Counted from the first letter of the stretch, positions 35,172 to 45,750 are shown. The stretch is 64,000 bases of DNA from Oscillospiraceae bacterium (GCA_017847885.1 JAGAUA010000020.1:124001-188000), one strand, 5' to 3'. Program-made: numbers and translations. Notes: generated by a model from the letters alone, not told the origin.

Positions 35172-35409
35172 AGGAACCGCTGATTAAATCGCGCCTTACG
35201 GCTTGGCACGCATCTTGCGAAATGAATTGTAAATTCATTTTGCATATATTTCCGTCATATTTCATCAAAATTTCTTGACAGGCGCCAGCCTGTTGATTCT
35301 TGCTTTGCAAGAATTGCAAAATTTTGATTTAATTTGACGAAAAATCTGGCAGTTCAATCTTTGATTGAATTTCGCAATTCATGCGCACCAGATTTAATCA
35401 GCGATTCCT
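35172..35409. mobile_element. MITE-like palindromic element, 238 bp, no ORF
   Basis: Terminal inverted repeats of 19 bp with one mismatch: AGGAACCGCTGATTAAATC (35172-35190) against the complement of 35391-35409. Inner segments also pair across the element: 35215-35229 against about 35373-35387; 35247-35275 against about 35315-35345. Small hairpins such as TTCAATC/GATTGAA lie within. The whole could fold as a long hairpin. It abuts the TAA of the DUF3006 gene and ends 22 bp before the regulator gene. No transposase and no clear target-site duplication. Confidence 0.75.
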
Positions 35410-35616
35410 TTATTCCCAAAGTTCATTTTGCATTTCGATGATTTTCCGCCGCCTTTTTTCGGTTGCGGTCTCATCTTTTATATATACGCCGTTTTCCGAG
35501 ATAACGACGTCGCCCTCTTTTACATCGGGGGCAAGCGCCGCGGCAGGAACATCAAAGTGTATGTCCCCGTCCTCGATAACAGCGATACCTTCCGATATCC
35601 TGTCTATTATCAGCAT
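35410..35616 (-). CDS. DUF3006-domain protein, 68 aa
   Basis: MLIIDRISEGIAVIEDGDIHFDVPAAAL followed by VKEGDVVISENGVYIKD is the DUF3006 pattern; the basic tail follows. These small beta proteins often lie beside ComEC-like metallo-beta-lactamase genes, as here (3 bp gap). Function unknown. The MITE-like element begins immediately after its stop codon. Confidence 0.88.
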   Translation of the reverse strand: MLIIDRISEGIAVIEDGDIHFDVPAAALAPDVKEGDVVISENGVYIKDETATEKRRRKIIEMQNELWE

Positions 35617-35619
35617 GGC

Positions 35620-36615
35620 TTATTCTCCTTTTTCGGTACGCGCAAAAATTTCCCGTCCGTCGGAATATACGACAACAGTTCCGTTTATGTCGGTGCGGTA
35701 AAGCTTTGCGCCGCTGCCTTCAATGGTGTGGATAGTCTCCGCGTGGGGGTGACCGTAGCTGTTGTCCGTGCCGCATTGGATAACGCATATCCTCGGTGAG
35801 ACCGCGTTCCAGAACTCGCCGCAGGTGGAGCTGCTGCTTCCGTGGTGGGCAACTTTCAGCACATCGGCTTTCAAGTCCGCACCCGAGTCGATGATGTCCC
35901 TTTCCGCCTTCTGCTCGATATCCCCCGTAAAAAGATAGGAGGTAGTGCCGTAGGTAAGCTTTAGCGTCACCGAGTAGTTATTAAGGTCGTCGTAATCTGC
36001 GGCAGGAGCAAGAATTTCAAGCTGCGGCGGAGTCTTTCCCGAAGTGGCAGCGGTCTTTCCCGAAAGCTCATACACCGCCCCGGGCTTTGCTGCGGTAAGC
36101 TTTAGCGCCTTTTCTTTAAGCGCCGAAAGAAATCTTTCGTACGTTTTTGTTGTGGGCACTAAATCGTCCTTGACCTTCGGGGCAATTACCTTGCCCACAT
36201 CGGTTTTGGAAATTATGTCGGACATCGACCCCATGTGGTCGGAATGGGGGTGGGTGACGACAACATAGTCAAGCCGCTCAACGCCCTGCTTGTTAAGGTA
36301 GTCCAGCACCTTGTCCGAGTAATCTCTTTCGCCGCTGTCGATAAGCGCGGCAGCGCCCTCCCATTTTATCAGAGCGCAGTCGCCTTGCCCCACGTCGATG
36401 TAGTGTATCTCAAGGTCGGCGTCCTTTGAAATAAAGCTGTCAACAGCCGCCGCAGGCACGCTTGCGCCGCCTGCTTCCAGATATGCGCTGTACGCAATTC
36501 CTGCAAACAAAATCAGCAGTATCGTAAGCAGGACGGGGGATATGTTCAGCGTCCGCGCCGCTTTTGCTGTCCGCCGCGCTGCTGTTTTGGCTGATGTTTT
36601 CCTTTTTGCTGCCAT
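35620..36615 (-). CDS. ComEC/Rec2-like metallo-beta-lactamase-fold protein
   Basis: 331 aa. Basic N-terminus, one membrane helix (about 27-47), then an extracytoplasmic MBL domain: [17 protein letters not shown], metal ligands THPHSDHMG (H-x-H-x-D-H), [23 protein letters not shown] and GHPH. This is the nuclease-like C-terminal domain of ComEC without the channel, a common stand-alone form. ATG 36615 has GAAAGGA 9 nt upstream, so the 70-bp overlap with the preceding ygiQ gene appears genuine. Confidence 0.9.
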   Translation of the reverse strand: MAAKRKTSAKTAARRTAKAARTLNISPVLLTILLILFAGIAYSAYLEAGGASVPAAAVDSFISKDADLEIHYIDVGQGDCALIKWEGAAALIDSGERDYSDKVLDYLNKQGVERLDYVVVTHPHSDHMGSMSDIISKTDVGKVIAPKVKDDLVPTTKTYERFLSALKEKALKLTAAKPGAVYELSGKTAATSGKTPPQLEILAPAADYDDLNNYSVTLKLTYGTTSYLFTGDIEQKAERDIIDSGADLKADVLKVAHHGSSSSTCGEFWNAVSPRICVIQCGTDNSYGHPHAETIHTIEGSGAKLYRTDINGTVVVYSDGREIFARTEKGE

Positions 36616-38456
36616 TTTGAGGTATCCTTTCGCTGCTCGTTTCTCATGCGTTCCTCCGCAAGATATTTTGCGTCGGGCTTAACGAGGCAATCCTTGGTAT
36701 TTCCGATAAGGTCGGTGCGGTGCGCCTTTTGCAGAGCCTCGATGACCTTTCGCTGGTTATCGGGGCGGAAGTATTGCAGAAGCGCACGCTGCATAGCCTT
36801 TTCCTCGGCTGTTTTCGGTACGTACACAGGTTCCATGGTGTACGGGTCAAGCTCGGTGTAGAACATACAAGTGGAAATCGTTCCCGGGGTAGGGTAGAAG
36901 TCCTGAACCTGTTCGGGGCGTATCCGCAGGCTTTTCAGGAAAAGCGCCAGCTCCACGGCTTCCTTTAGTGTGCTGCCGGGGTGGGAGGACATAAGGTACG
37001 GCACAAGGTATTGCTCCTTGCCCACCTGCCCCGTTATGCGGTAAAATTTATCCTGAAATTTCTTGTAAGCTTCAATATGCGGCTTGCCCATTTTGTCCAG
37101 CACAACAGCGGAGCAATGCTCGGGTGCAACTTTAAGCTGACCGCTGACATGATGTTCGATAAGCTCCCGCATGAATTCGTCGTTTTTGTCCTCGATAAGA
37201 TAATCGTAGCGTATGCCGCTGCGGATAAAAACTTTCTTAACCTTCGGCACGGCACGTATCTTCCTAAGCAAATTCAGATACTCCGTGTGATCAACTTCAA
37301 GAGCCTTGCACGGCTCGGGCGCAAGACACTTTTTGCCCTTGCAAAGACCGTGTTCAAGCTGCTTGTGACAGCTGGGCGCACGGAAATTCGCCGTTGGTCC
37401 GCCAACGTCGTGAATGTACCCCTTAAAGTTGGGGAGCGTGGTCAGCAAGCGCGCTTCCGCAAGAATACTTTCCTCGCTGCGGACGGCGATTTTACGTCCC
37501 TGGTGAAGTGCGATAGAGCAGAAATTGCAGTTGCCGAAGCAGCCGCGGTTGTGGGTAATGGAAAATTCCACTTCCTTTATGCCAGGCACGCCGCCCTCTT
37601 TTTCGTAGATAGGGTGATAGGTGCGCATATAAGGCAAGGCGTACACCTTGTCAAGTTCCTCGGTGGTGAGTACGGGTGACGGCGGCAGCTGAACAAGCAT
37701 ATGCTTTTCCTGCCGCTGGATAATCGTTCTGCCGTAGACTTCGTCCTGCCAGTCGTACTGCTGTCTGCACGCCTTTGCGTAGGACTTTTTGTCCTCCCTG
37801 CAAAGCTTCAATGAGGGACACTCGACTGCGCCGTAGGGCGTGTCCTCGGGCTTGCAGAGGTACGCCGTGCCCCGAATATCGGTAAGAGAGTGAACGTCCT
37901 CGCCCTTTGCAAGACGGGTGCAAATCTCGGCAATCTGATGCTCGCCCATGCCGTACATAAGGATATCCGCGCCGCTGTCTTCAAGGATAGAGGGGCGCAC
38001 GGCGTCGTCCCAATAGTCGTAGTGGGCAAAACGCCGCAGGGACGCTTCAAGTCCGCCGATGCCGATAGGGATATCCCCGAACGCCTCCCGAATTTTTTTG
38101 CAGTACACGATAACGGCACGGTCGGGACGCCTGCCTGCTTTCCCTCCTGCGGTGTAAGCGTCGTCGGAGCGCTTTTTCTTTGCGGAGGTGTAGTGGGCAA
38201 CCATGGAGTCGATGTTTCCCGAAGTGACCATAAAGGCGTACTTGGGTCTGCCAAGGCGCATGAAATCCCGTGCAGAGTGCCAATCGGGCTGGGCGATTAT
38301 GCCCACGGTAAACCCAAGGCTTTCGATAACTCTTGAAATTATTGCAATGCCGAAGCTGGGGTGGTCGACGTAGCTGTCACCCGTCACGCAGATGAAGTCA
38401 AATTGTTCGATACCCTGTTCAAGCATTTCCTGTTTTGAGATTGGTAAAAAGGGCAT
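36546..38456 (-). CDS. YgiQ-family radical SAM protein
   Basis: 636 aa. N-terminal domain ([25 protein letters not shown], cobalamin-like fold), radical SAM cluster [16 protein letters not shown] (C-x3-C-x2-C) at about residue 310, and [17 protein letters not shown] near the C-terminus. The basic tail rich in K, Q and R ([13 protein letters not shown]) overlaps the start of the MBL gene. YgiQ proteins are widespread, oxygen-sensitive enzymes of unresolved function. Confidence 0.93.
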   Translation of the reverse strand: MPFLPISKQEMLEQGIEQFDFICVTGDSYVDHPSFGIAIISRVIESLGFTVGIIAQPDWHSARDFMRLGRPKYAFMVTSGNIDSMVAHYTSAKKKRSDDAYTAGGKAGRRPDRAVIVYCKKIREAFGDIPIGIGGLEASLRRFAHYDYWDDAVRPSILEDSGADILMYGMGEHQIAEICTRLAKGEDVHSLTDIRGTAYLCKPEDTPYGAVECPSLKLCREDKKSYAKACRQQYDWQDEVYGRTIIQRQEKHMLVQLPPSPVLTTEELDKVYALPYMRTYHPIYEKEGGVPGIKEVEFSITHNRGCFGNCNFCSIALHQGRKIAVRSEESILAEARLLTTLPNFKGYIHDVGGPTANFRAPSCHKQLEHGLCKGKKCLAPEPCKALEVDHTEYLNLLRKIRAVPKVKKVFIRSGIRYDYLIEDKNDEFMRELIEHHVSGQLKVAPEHCSAVVLDKMGKPHIEAYKKFQDKFYRITGQVGKEQYLVPYLMSSHPGSTLKEAVELALFLKSLRIRPEQVQDFYPTPGTISTCMFYTELDPYTMEPVYVPKTAEEKAMQRALLQYFRPDNQRKVIEALQKAHRTDLIGNTKDCLVKPDAKYLAEERMRNEQRKDTSKWQQKGKHQPKQQRGGQQKRRGR

Positions 38457-38470
38457 AAGCTTCTCCTTTT

Positions 38471-38503
38471 TAATGCGGAATTCGTAATGCGGAATTCGGA
38501 ATT
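38471..38503. repeat. AATGCGGAATTC-type intergenic repeat
   Basis: Two tandem AATGCGGAATTCG units followed by GGAATT, just before ygiQ and after the ftsK stop. A related copy in the opposite orientation lies at 52642-52673. Confidence 0.6.
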
Positions 38504-38509
38504 TTCCCG

Positions 38510-41149
38510 TTATTCCTCGGAAACCTCCTCCGTCTCCTCGCCGCCGTCCTCAATATTGTCATTGTTGATAAGCTTGCGCTGTAACCACATTTCCCTCGTC
38601 ACAAGTACGGAGCGAGGCTTTGAGCCTTCGTAAGGACCTACAACGCCCATTTCCTCAAGCTCGTCCATGACCCTCGCTGCACGGGCATAACCCAGCTTTA
38701 GCTTACGCTGGAGATAGGAAACCGAAGCTTGTCCTGCGTCGATAAGCACCTCAACCGCTTGGTCAATCACATCGCCGTCACCGCTTGGCGCGGCAGTATC
38801 GTTACCGCTGGGCTTTTCGCCCTTGGGTACGGGCATATTCTTTTCGATTTCCTCGATAATTTCGTTGGAGTATTCAACCGTACCGCCGCTCTTGATGAAC
38901 TCGACCACCGCTTCCACTTCCTTGGTAGAAGCAAAGCAGCCTTGAATACGAACAGGCTTGGGGATACCCTGCGGATAGTACAGCATATCTCCGTGACCCA
39001 GAAGCTTTTCTGCGCCTGCAACGTCGATAATGGTACGGCTGTCAACCTGGGACGAAACCGTCAGCGCAATTCTTGACGGGATATTCGCCTTGATAAGACC
39101 CGTGATAACGTCAACGGTAGGACGCTGGGTCGCGATGATAAGGTGCATACCTGCCGCACGCGCCATCTGCGCAAGACGGCAGATAGAGTCCTCGACTTCG
39201 TTTGCCGCCGCCATCATAAGGTCGGCAAGCTCGTCGATAACGATAACGATTTTCGGGAGCGGCTCAACGCCGTCTGTCTCGGCAGCCATTTCGTTGTAGC
39301 CTGCGTGGTCGCGGACGTTGTAATCCGCAAAAAGCTTGTAACGTTTCAGCATTTCCTGCACCGCCCAGGACAGCGCACCTGCCGCCTTTCTCGGGTCGGT
39401 AACAACGGGTATGAGCAGGTGAGGTATGCCATCATAAACCTTGAATTCAACCATTTTCGGGTCGATAAGCACAAGCCGCACCTCGTCGGGGGAAGCGTTG
39501 TAAAGGATACTCATGATAATGCTGTTGGTGCAGACGGATTTACCCGAACCTGTAGTACCTGCGATAATGAGGTGGGGCATCTTGCCGATGTCGCCTATCA
39601 TGATGTCGCCGTCGATATTTTTACCCACAACAAAGCTGAGCTTGCTTTTATTTTCGGCAAATTCGGGGCTTTCTATCATCTCGCGGATAGTAACGATATC
39701 CTTGACCCTGTTCGGCACTTCAACGCCCACAGCGGCTTTTCCCGGGATAGGCGCTTCGATACGCACGCCTGCCGCCGCAAGGTTAAGAGCAATATCGTCT
39801 GCAAGTCCCGTAATCTTGGATATCTTCACGCCTGCGCTTGGCTGAAGCTCGTATCGTGTAACGGTTGGACCGCGGTGTATATCCACAATTCGCGTGGATA
39901 CACCGAAGCTTTTCAGCGTGTCAACAAGGGTGTCGGCGTTGTTCTTCATTTCCGCCTCTGCTTCTGCGGCGTTAAGGCTGTTGTCAACGTTTTTCAGCAG
40001 GGAAATGGGGGGGAATTTGTATGTCACCGCAGCAGTTTCCTGCTCGGCAATCTCGTGCTGAATATCCGCAGCCGTGGGCGCGTCGGGCATTTCAAGCTCG
40101 TCCTCGGTCTGTATCTTATTGGACGCAAGGGTAGACTGCTTTTTCGGCTTCTCTGCCGCTTCTTTGGGCGCAAAGATAGAGCGCTTCTTTTCGGGGGCTG
40201 CCGCCGCCTTTTTGATTATGTCGTCCAGCTCGTTTGAAGCAGACTTAGGCTTTTCCTCCGCAGCTTCTGCCGTTTGAACAGGTGCTGCAACGGGGTGTGC
40301 AGGGAGAGTTTCCATAAACTTTTCCTGCTCGGTAAGCTCCTTTTTCGGCTCGTCGGGCTCAAAGGGCAAATCCTCTTTTTTTACCTCGGCAGACTTCTTG
40401 CCCGTGGGAATGGGGATATCCACATTGAAATTCTTCGCCTTTTCCTTTACCACAGCGGCAGGGACGTCCGCGTTGGGAACGCTCTTTGCAGCCTTGTCGG
40501 ACTTGCCCTTCTTTGCTCCGGGAGGGGGAACGAAATCCCCGTCCTCTTCGGGGATATACTCGCCCCTTGCAGCATTTGCCGCGGAAACAGCTTTCTTTAT
40601 AAGCTTAAACAGGTCGATTATCGTCTTGTTTGCGAAAATCATAATAAACACGAAAATCAGCAGTACAATAATTATGGTCGCACCCGTTTTCTTGAACAGC
40701 GCAAGGAGAGGACCTGCAATAAGTATGCTGAATACGCCGCCGCCGCGGAGTTGCTTGCCCTCGGCGTAAAGGGTGGGGATTATCTCCTCGAAAAGGTTTG
40801 TGCCTTTAAGCTCGCCGCTTGACACTATCTGCACGAAGGCAGACAGCAGAAAGATTATCACAAAGCACTGTATGACCTTGCCCTGAACAGCCTGCTGGGT
40901 CTTATCCATGGCAAGCATTACCGAAACGTAAATCAGAATAAACGGCACAAGAAATACCGAAAATCCGAAAAGTCCCAGAAACATATTATGTATGCTGTTC
41001 CATGCCGACTCGCCGGGGATAAGGGTGAACGCGAGTATAAGCACTCCCAGCGCGAAAAGCAGCGTTGACCACAGCACCTTGTCGCCGCTGTTGCGCTCCT
41101 GCTCCTCCTGCTTTGATTTTGACCGCGCCGATGTTTTTTTCGTAGCCAA
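38510..41149 (-). CDS. ftsK: DNA translocase FtsK/SpoIIIE
   Basis: 879 aa. Four N-terminal membrane helices (about 25-190), a long low-complexity linker rich in K, E, A and P (about 195-390), then the motor: [23 protein letters not shown] (alpha), Walker [14 protein letters not shown] (about 533), Walker [16 protein letters not shown], and a gamma winged helix at the C-terminus ([35 protein letters not shown]). Pumps chromosome DNA through the septum in division or into the forespore. The upstream tepA-ylzJ pair is the same context as spoIIIE in Bacillus. Confidence 0.95.
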   Translation of the reverse strand: MATKKTSARSKSKQEEQERNSGDKVLWSTLLFALGVLILAFTLIPGESAWNSIHNMFLGLFGFSVFLVPFILIYVSVMLAMDKTQQAVQGKVIQCFVIIFLLSAFVQIVSSGELKGTNLFEEIIPTLYAEGKQLRGGGVFSILIAGPLLALFKKTGATIIIVLLIFVFIMIFANKTIIDLFKLIKKAVSAANAARGEYIPEEDGDFVPPPGAKKGKSDKAAKSVPNADVPAAVVKEKAKNFNVDIPIPTGKKSAEVKKEDLPFEPDEPKKELTEQEKFMETLPAHPVAAPVQTAEAAEEKPKSASNELDDIIKKAAAAPEKKRSIFAPKEAAEKPKKQSTLASNKIQTEDELEMPDAPTAADIQHEIAEQETAAVTYKFPPISLLKNVDNSLNAAEAEAEMKNNADTLVDTLKSFGVSTRIVDIHRGPTVTRYELQPSAGVKISKITGLADDIALNLAAAGVRIEAPIPGKAAVGVEVPNRVKDIVTIREMIESPEFAENKSKLSFVVGKNIDGDIMIGDIGKMPHLIIAGTTGSGKSVCTNSIIMSILYNASPDEVRLVLIDPKMVEFKVYDGIPHLLIPVVTDPRKAAGALSWAVQEMLKRYKLFADYNVRDHAGYNEMAAETDGVEPLPKIVIVIDELADLMMAAANEVEDSICRLAQMARAAGMHLIIATQRPTVDVITGLIKANIPSRIALTVSSQVDSRTIIDVAGAEKLLGHGDMLYYPQGIPKPVRIQGCFASTKEVEAVVEFIKSGGTVEYSNEIIEEIEKNMPVPKGEKPSGNDTAAPSGDGDVIDQAVEVLIDAGQASVSYLQRKLKLGYARAARVMDELEEMGVVGPYEGSKPRSVLVTREMWLQRKLINNDNIEDGGEETEEVSEE

Positions 41150-41192
41150 GATGATTTTCCTCCCGATTTGTTGTTATCCTATCATTTGGTTG

Positions 41193-42065
41193 TTATCCAA
41201 TCATAATGCGTGTGCCGCTTATTGTTTCGTAAAGTGCCATGCCAATCACGGCAATGCCCAGCACAAGGGTGTACCAAGCAAAAATGCGGAACTTGTCGTT
41301 CACCACCATAGCCTTGATAAGCCTTATCGCAAAGTATCCTGCCACCGCGGAAACCACAAAGCTTATCGCAAGGGGAATGAGGTTTGCTTTCAGCTCTGCG
41401 GCTGCGGAGTCGGTAAGGTCAAAAAGCTTTACGAACGCTCCTGCAAGAATAACTGGTATGCCGAGAATAAAGCTGTACTCCACGGCGTCCTCGCGCTTCA
41501 TTCCCGTAAACAGCGCCGAGCAGATAGTGGAGCCTGAGCGCGAAATTCCCGGGACAAGGGCAATGCCTTGAAACACGCCTATCGTTAACGCGCTTTTTAC
41601 CGTTGTTTCGCCTGCGGTTTTCGTGCCGTTATTGCACTTCGTACTCATAAACAGCAGCGCCGAGGTGTACAGAAAAGCAAAGCCCTCAACGAGGATATCG
41701 TCGTCGCTGCCCAGCATATCGAAAAAGTCCTTGAATATGTAGAAGCCGAAAAGCGGCAGAATGGAAATAATTATCATCATTATCATTCTGCGTTCGGGGT
41801 TCATGGTTTTCCACTTGAATTTGCCCGTAAAAATGTCGCGGAGCATTCTGAACGCCTCGAAGATAAGCGCCTTTATCTTGCCCCAGAATGCGACGAACAC
41901 CGCAACAAGCGTGCCCAGGTGGAGCAATATGGTCATTGTGACAGCGTTCTCGCCGTCAAGTCCGAAAAAGTGCTGGAAAAGGGAAAGATGTCCCGAGCTT
42001 GACACGGGAAGGAACTCGGTCAAGCCCTGTAAAATGCCCTGTAAAACTGCTTCAAAAATAGTCAT
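41193..42065 (-). CDS. uppP: undecaprenyl-diphosphatase
   Basis: 290 aa, about eight membrane helices. BacA-type motifs: QGLTEFLPVSSSGHL near the N-terminus and GISRSGSTI with the catalytic Arg/Ser. Recycles undecaprenyl diphosphate to the monophosphate carrier for peptidoglycan synthesis and gives bacitracin tolerance. ATG 42065 lies 14 bp inside the ylzJ-like gene, with GGAGAT upstream. Confidence 0.95.
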   Translation of the reverse strand: MTIFEAVLQGILQGLTEFLPVSSSGHLSLFQHFFGLDGENAVTMTILLHLGTLVAVFVAFWGKIKALIFEAFRMLRDIFTGKFKWKTMNPERRMIMMIIISILPLFGFYIFKDFFDMLGSDDDILVEGFAFLYTSALLFMSTKCNNGTKTAGETTVKSALTIGVFQGIALVPGISRSGSTICSALFTGMKREDAVEYSFILGIPVILAGAFVKLFDLTDSAAAELKANLIPLAISFVVSAVAGYFAIRLIKAMVVNDKFRIFAWYTLVLGIAVIGMALYETISGTRIMIG

Positions 42066-42246
42066 GTGAAAAATATCTCCTTGTGGGTTTATCTGTTGTA
42101 TGCCCTACCTCGGGAAGCTTTGTTCCCTCCGTAAAGTCGTGCGGATTTGTGGAGAGAACGCCTTGGGGAATATTCTTTGCATAATCCGCAAGCTCACGCT
42201 CTTGGGCGTACAGTACATCATATTCGTTTATGATCGTGTAAAGCAC
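42052..42246 (-). CDS. YlzJ-like protein, 64 aa
   Basis: Begins MLYTIINEYDVLYAQ, the typical YlzJ start, followed by a variable linker with GVLSTNP and a polar tail. Identification rests mainly on the N-terminal pattern and on position directly after tepA (2 bp) and upstream of the FtsK/SpoIIIE gene, as in Bacillus. Function unknown. Confidence 0.75.
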   Translation of the reverse strand: MLYTIINEYDVLYAQERELADYAKNIPQGVLSTNPHDFTEGTKLPEVGHTTDKPTRRYFSHDYF

Positions 42247-42248
42247 CG

Positions 42249-42995
42249 TCAGCTCATCTCCTCGTTGTCGGGGTATCGCGGCTCTCCCGTTTCTATCAGC
42301 TCATAAAGCGCCTCTATCGCGTCGGAAAGTCCCCCCAGCGAGTCGATGAGACCTTCTTTTACCGCGGTCTCGCCGTCGATTACCGTACCCATATCCATGG
42401 TAAGCTCACCCGTGTTCATCATCAGCTCGCGGAAGCGCTCGGGCTTGATACGGCTGTTTTTGGCAACAAAGTTGATTATCCTGTCCTGCATTTTGTCAAA
42501 GTAGGAAAGGGTCTGGGGCACGCCGAGAACCGTTCCGCTCATTCTTACGGGGTGGATAGTCATAGTCGCGCTTGGCACGATGAAGGATTTTTTCGACGAA
42601 ACTGCAAGGGGCACGCCGATAGAATGTCCTCCGCCCACAACAATGGAGACCGTGGGGGTCTTCATTCCTGCGATAAGCTCGGCAATTGCAAGCCCAGCTT
42701 CAACGTCGCCGCCAACCGTGTTGAGAATGATGACCAGCCCCTCGATAGAGCGGTCCTGCTCAATGGCAACAAGGGCAGGCATAATGTGTTCGTACTTCGT
42801 GGTCTTGTTTTGTGGCGGCAGAATGTAGTGTCCCTCCACCTGCCCAATCACCGTAAGGCAGTGTATAAGGTGCTTTGCGTTCTGGGAGACCACCTCGCCG
42901 TTTTTTTCGATAAGGTCAGCCTTGTCAAGCTGTTCCTCGGTTGGTGACTGTGCTTCGTTTTCTTCGGTATTGGTGTTTTTTTTGTTATCGGGCAT
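42249..42995 (-). CDS. tepA: ClpP-family serine protease, TepA type
   Basis: 248 aa. ClpP/crotonase fold: [26 protein letters not shown], then [13 protein letters not shown] with the catalytic Ser (about residue 124) and [11 protein letters not shown] with the catalytic His (about 147). The N-terminus is polar and probably disordered. TepA is linked to protein export and sporulation in Bacillus. Promoter at 43068-43096 drives tepA-ylzJ-uppP and probably ftsK. Confidence 0.9.
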   Translation of the reverse strand: MPDNKKNTNTEENEAQSPTEEQLDKADLIEKNGEVVSQNAKHLIHCLTVIGQVEGHYILPPQNKTTKYEHIMPALVAIEQDRSIEGLVIILNTVGGDVEAGLAIAELIAGMKTPTVSIVVGGGHSIGVPLAVSSKKSFIVPSATMTIHPVRMSGTVLGVPQTLSYFDKMQDRIINFVAKNSRIKPERFRELMMNTGELTMDMGTVIDGETAVKEGLIDSLGGLSDAIEALYELIETGEPRYPDNEEMS

Positions 42996-43067
42996 AAAAT
43001 ATCCTCGCCTTGTGATTAATTTTAAGAATATTTTACGCCGTGAAGAAACAATTATTCACAATAAATA

Positions 43068-43096
43068 ATTATACAACACTTCCTGCAAAAAGTCAA
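43068..43096 (-). promoter_or_regulatory. promoter of tepA-ylzJ-uppP
   Basis: Minus strand: TTGACT (43091-43096), 17-bp spacer, TATAAT (43068-43073). Confidence 0.7.
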
Positions 43097-43123
43097 TTGA
43101 TTTCCAAAAATACCCGTAAAAGC

Positions 43124-43152
43124 TTGACAAAAACGAGAATTCGTAATATACT
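43124..43152 (+). promoter_or_regulatory. promoter of the GNAT gene at 43193
   Basis: TTGACA (43124-43129), 17-bp spacer, TATACT (43147-43152); divergent from the tepA promoter 28 bp away. Confidence 0.75.
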
Positions 43153-43192
43153 TACAAAAACCCCAAAAGAGCAGTTTAAGGAGATGTGACAT

Positions 43193-43672
43193 ATGAAAAA
43201 ACAAAAGCTTGACCTTACCGTTGAAAGAATAACCTCCGACGAGGGCATTGAAGCCGCATTTAAGCTTGCGGACAAGGTCTTCATGGAGTTTGAAGCGCCC
43301 GTGTACACGCGCAGGGGAGTGGAAAGCTTCCGCAGCTTTTTGTGGGGAGAACGTGTCCGCGAAATGCTTGCGGAGGGCAGCTATATCGTGTGGGGCTGCT
43401 TTTGCGGCGGCGAGCTTGTTGGCACCCTTGCGATACGTGACGGCGACCACATCAGCCTTGCCTTTGTTTCGGGGGAATATCACCGCCGCGGCATCGGGAG
43501 TATGCTATACGCCGAGGCAAAAAAATACGCCGCTTCCCAAGGAAAGCAGCGTATTACTGTAAATGCAAGTCCCTACGGCATACCCTTTTACCGCTCGGTT
43601 GGCTTTAAGGAAACGGATATGCAGCTTGTTACCGACGGGATAATCTACACCCCAATGGAAGCGGTGCTGTAA
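43193..43672 (+). CDS. GNAT-family N-acetyltransferase, 159 aa
   Basis: ATG 43193 after GGAGAT. GNAT core: LVGTLAIRDGDHISLAFVSGEYHRRGIGSMLYAEAKKYAASQ (acetyl-CoA loop H-R-R-G-I-G) and ITVNASPYGIPFYRSVGFKETD at the C-terminus. Acceptor unknown. Own promoter; convergent with the YdcF gene, 3 bp between stops. Confidence 0.9.
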   Translation: MKKQKLDLTVERITSDEGIEAAFKLADKVFMEFEAPVYTRRGVESFRSFLWGERVREMLAEGSYIVWGCFCGGELVGTLAIRDGDHISLAFVSGEYHRRGIGSMLYAEAKKYAASQGKQRITVNASPYGIPFYRSVGFKETDMQLVTDGIIYTPMEAVL

Positions 43673-43675
43673 ATA

Positions 43676-44449
43676 TTACCCTAACAAAAATTGGTAGGTC
43701 ACCCCGAACCATTCCCTCAGCCAGTAGGTGGGAAGAAGATACCACACCGTTTTTGCCGAAATTGAGCTGCTTTCAAGCCCGTATTTTTCGGCAAGCATTT
43801 TCGCTCTCAGCTGGTGGAATTCGCTTGTGACTACAGTAACATTTTCGGGAAGACCATTCTCCCGTATCTTTTCAAGGGAAAAACGGATATTTTCATCGGT
43901 GCTTTCGGACTTATCCTCCATGATTATCCGATTTTCGGGGATACCGTTTTCCGTCAGCACCCGTTTCATGCACTCTGCTTCGGATATCAGCTCGTCGCTG
44001 CCCTGTCCACCCGATACGATGCAAACGGCTTCGGGGTCGGATTTCAGATAATCGCAGGCAGCCATGATACGCTTGTTAAGCATAACGCTGGGGGTCTCGC
44101 CCTTGACCTTGCAGCCAAGCACGATGACGGTGGTTTTTCCCTTGGGCGGACGGTTTGCTGCAGACACCATTTTTACCGATATCACCGTCCCAAGCACCAT
44201 GAGCAGCAGGGCTGCGATTGCCGCGGCAATAAGGGCGATACGCAAGGCTCCGTACCGCTCAAGCAGCGGCATAAGCCTGCCCCAGAACACGGACAAAAGG
44301 GTCAGCGCCGCGCATACGCACATTCCTGCGGCGTTGCCGATATTCAATATGCCCGTAAAAATCGGCGCAAGGAAAACGAGAAATCCTGCCGTAAAAAATA
44401 CAGCAAGGCACACCCGCAAAAGTGTGCCTTTTGTCATAATATCTGTCAT
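43676..44449 (-). CDS. YdcF/SanA-family (DUF218) membrane protein
   Basis: 257 aa. Three N-terminal membrane helices (about 10-100) followed by a DUF218 domain: TVIVLGCKVKGETPSVMLNKRIMAACDYL, IVSGGQGSDELISEAECMKRVLTENGIPENRI and VTVVTSEFHQLRAKMLAEKYG. Family members (ElyC, SanA) affect envelope integrity at the outer face of the membrane. Start overlaps the TSCPD gene stop (ATGA); another ATG four codons on is possible. Confidence 0.9.
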   Translation of the reverse strand: MTDIMTKGTLLRVCLAVFFTAGFLVFLAPIFTGILNIGNAAGMCVCAALTLLSVFWGRLMPLLERYGALRIALIAAAIAALLLMVLGTVISVKMVSAANRPPKGKTTVIVLGCKVKGETPSVMLNKRIMAACDYLKSDPEAVCIVSGGQGSDELISEAECMKRVLTENGIPENRIIMEDKSESTDENIRFSLEKIRENGLPENVTVVTSEFHQLRAKMLAEKYGLESSSISAKTVWYLLPTYWLREWFGVTYQFLLG

Positions 44450-44688
44450 AAAGCCTGTTTGAGAGCCTTTGCAAGCTGGTCGGGGCAGGAAGTACCTCTG
44501 CCGTTGCAGTTGATGCCCTCAAGCCGCGCGATAGCGTCCTCGACTTTCATGCCGCGGACAAGTGAGGAAATACCCTGAGTGTTTCCGTTGCAGCCGCCCA
44601 TGAACGCAACGCTTTCGATAATTCCGTTGTTTACCTCAATGTTAATCTGCCGTGAGCAAACTCCTCTCGGCGTGTAGTTGATAGTCAT
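44446..44688 (-). CDS. TSCPD-domain protein, 80 aa
   Basis: ATG 44688 follows AAGGAG. INYTPRGVCSRQINIEVNNGIIESVAFMGGCNGNTQGISSLVRGM and CNGRGTSCPDQLAKAL match the small TSCPD (TIGR03905-like) family, related to the C-terminal domain of adenosylcobalamin-dependent ribonucleotide reductases. Conserved Cys residues suggest metal binding. Function unknown. Coupled to the YdcF gene downstream. Confidence 0.9.
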   Translation of the reverse strand: MTINYTPRGVCSRQINIEVNNGIIESVAFMGGCNGNTQGISSLVRGMKVEDAIARLEGINCNGRGTSCPDQLAKALKQAL

Positions 44689-44743
44689 GCTAATTCTCCT
44701 TTTCAACATCTTTCGGCAGTACCGCAAAGGCGCGTTACTGCTT

Positions 44744-45583
44744 TTATTTTTCCTTTTTGTGTGCAAGCTTGATTATCCTGTCGATGTTCTGCTTGTCGGT
44801 GGTATTGCTTCCGATATGGGTGGGGTAAGCGTTGTAAAGCCCGTGGAAATCCGAGCCGCCCGTTACGATAAGACCGTACTTTTCGGCAATTTCAAGCATC
44901 TGCTTTTTCTGCTCCTCGTTTGCGGAATAGTGGTAAACCTCCGCGCCGTCAATCTTGCCCTTTGCAGCAAGCTCCTCAAGAAGCTCCAGCGAGTCGTAGA
45001 AAACGGGGTGCGCCATAACTGCAACGCCGTGCGCCGAATGGATAAGGTCAAGAACGAAGTTCACGTCGGGGTATTCCCGCTCAACGATACACGAGCCTGT
45101 TTTCAGGTCGAAAAGCTCGTCGCTGAGCTGTCCGTAAAATTCGGTGGTGTAGCCGTAATCTATCAAAGCGTGCATGATATGCTGCTTAAAAATACTTTTT
45201 GAGCCTGTGGCATATTTCATAACGCTTTCAGCCGTAATGGGGTAAATCTTCATTACGTTTTCAACCATTTCCTTTGCGCACGCCTTGCGTATCTCGCACG
45301 CCTTCTTGCACACGCCTTCAAGACGGTCGGGCTTTTGGGGAGCATAGCAAAGAATATGTACCTTTCTTCCTCTGGACTTGTCCCATGCGGAAAGCTCAAC
45401 GCCCGGAAGTATCTGGATACCGTAACGCTCGCCGAGAATTTTTGCCCTTGAAATGGAAGACATTGTATCATGGTCGGTAATGGAAATGAAATCTATACCT
45501 GTCCTTTTAGCCTGAACGATGATGTCCTCTATACCGAGAGAACCGTCCGAAAGCTTGGTATGACAATGGAGGTCGCCTATCAT
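44744..45583 (-). CDS. PHP-domain phosphoesterase
   Basis: 279 aa from ATG 45583 (GGAGATGAGG). Metal motifs of the PHP superfamily: DLHCHTKLSDG, SITDHDTMS, GVELSAWD, VAVMAHPVFYD and VTGGSDFHG. Resembles the 5'-3' exonuclease/nucleotide phosphatase (TrpH/RNase AM) branch. The TSCPD gene starts 55 bp downstream. Confidence 0.92.
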   Translation of the reverse strand: MIGDLHCHTKLSDGSLGIEDIIVQAKRTGIDFISITDHDTMSSISRAKILGERYGIQILPGVELSAWDKSRGRKVHILCYAPQKPDRLEGVCKKACEIRKACAKEMVENVMKIYPITAESVMKYATGSKSIFKQHIMHALIDYGYTTEFYGQLSDELFDLKTGSCIVEREYPDVNFVLDLIHSAHGVAVMAHPVFYDSLELLEELAAKGKIDGAEVYHYSANEEQKKQMLEIAEKYGLIVTGGSDFHGLYNAYPTHIGSNTTDKQNIDRIIKLAHKKEK

Positions 45584-45660
45584 ATCCTCATCTCCTCTGA
45601 ATAGCTTTATTTGAGGCAATAACGCACAACTATTGCCAAACAGATGTACGGCATTATCTT

Positions 45661-45690
45661 ATTATACCACAAACATATGTTGAATTGCAA
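45661..45690 (-). promoter_or_regulatory. promoter of the PHP-TSCPD-YdcF genes
   Basis: Minus strand: TTGCAA (45685-45690), 18-bp spacer, TATAAT (45661-45666). Confidence 0.6.
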
Positions 45691-45750
45691 GCTTTTTTTG
45701 TGAAAAACATCAAAAAATGACGTAAAATGCAATTTAAAGGCAAAAATTGC

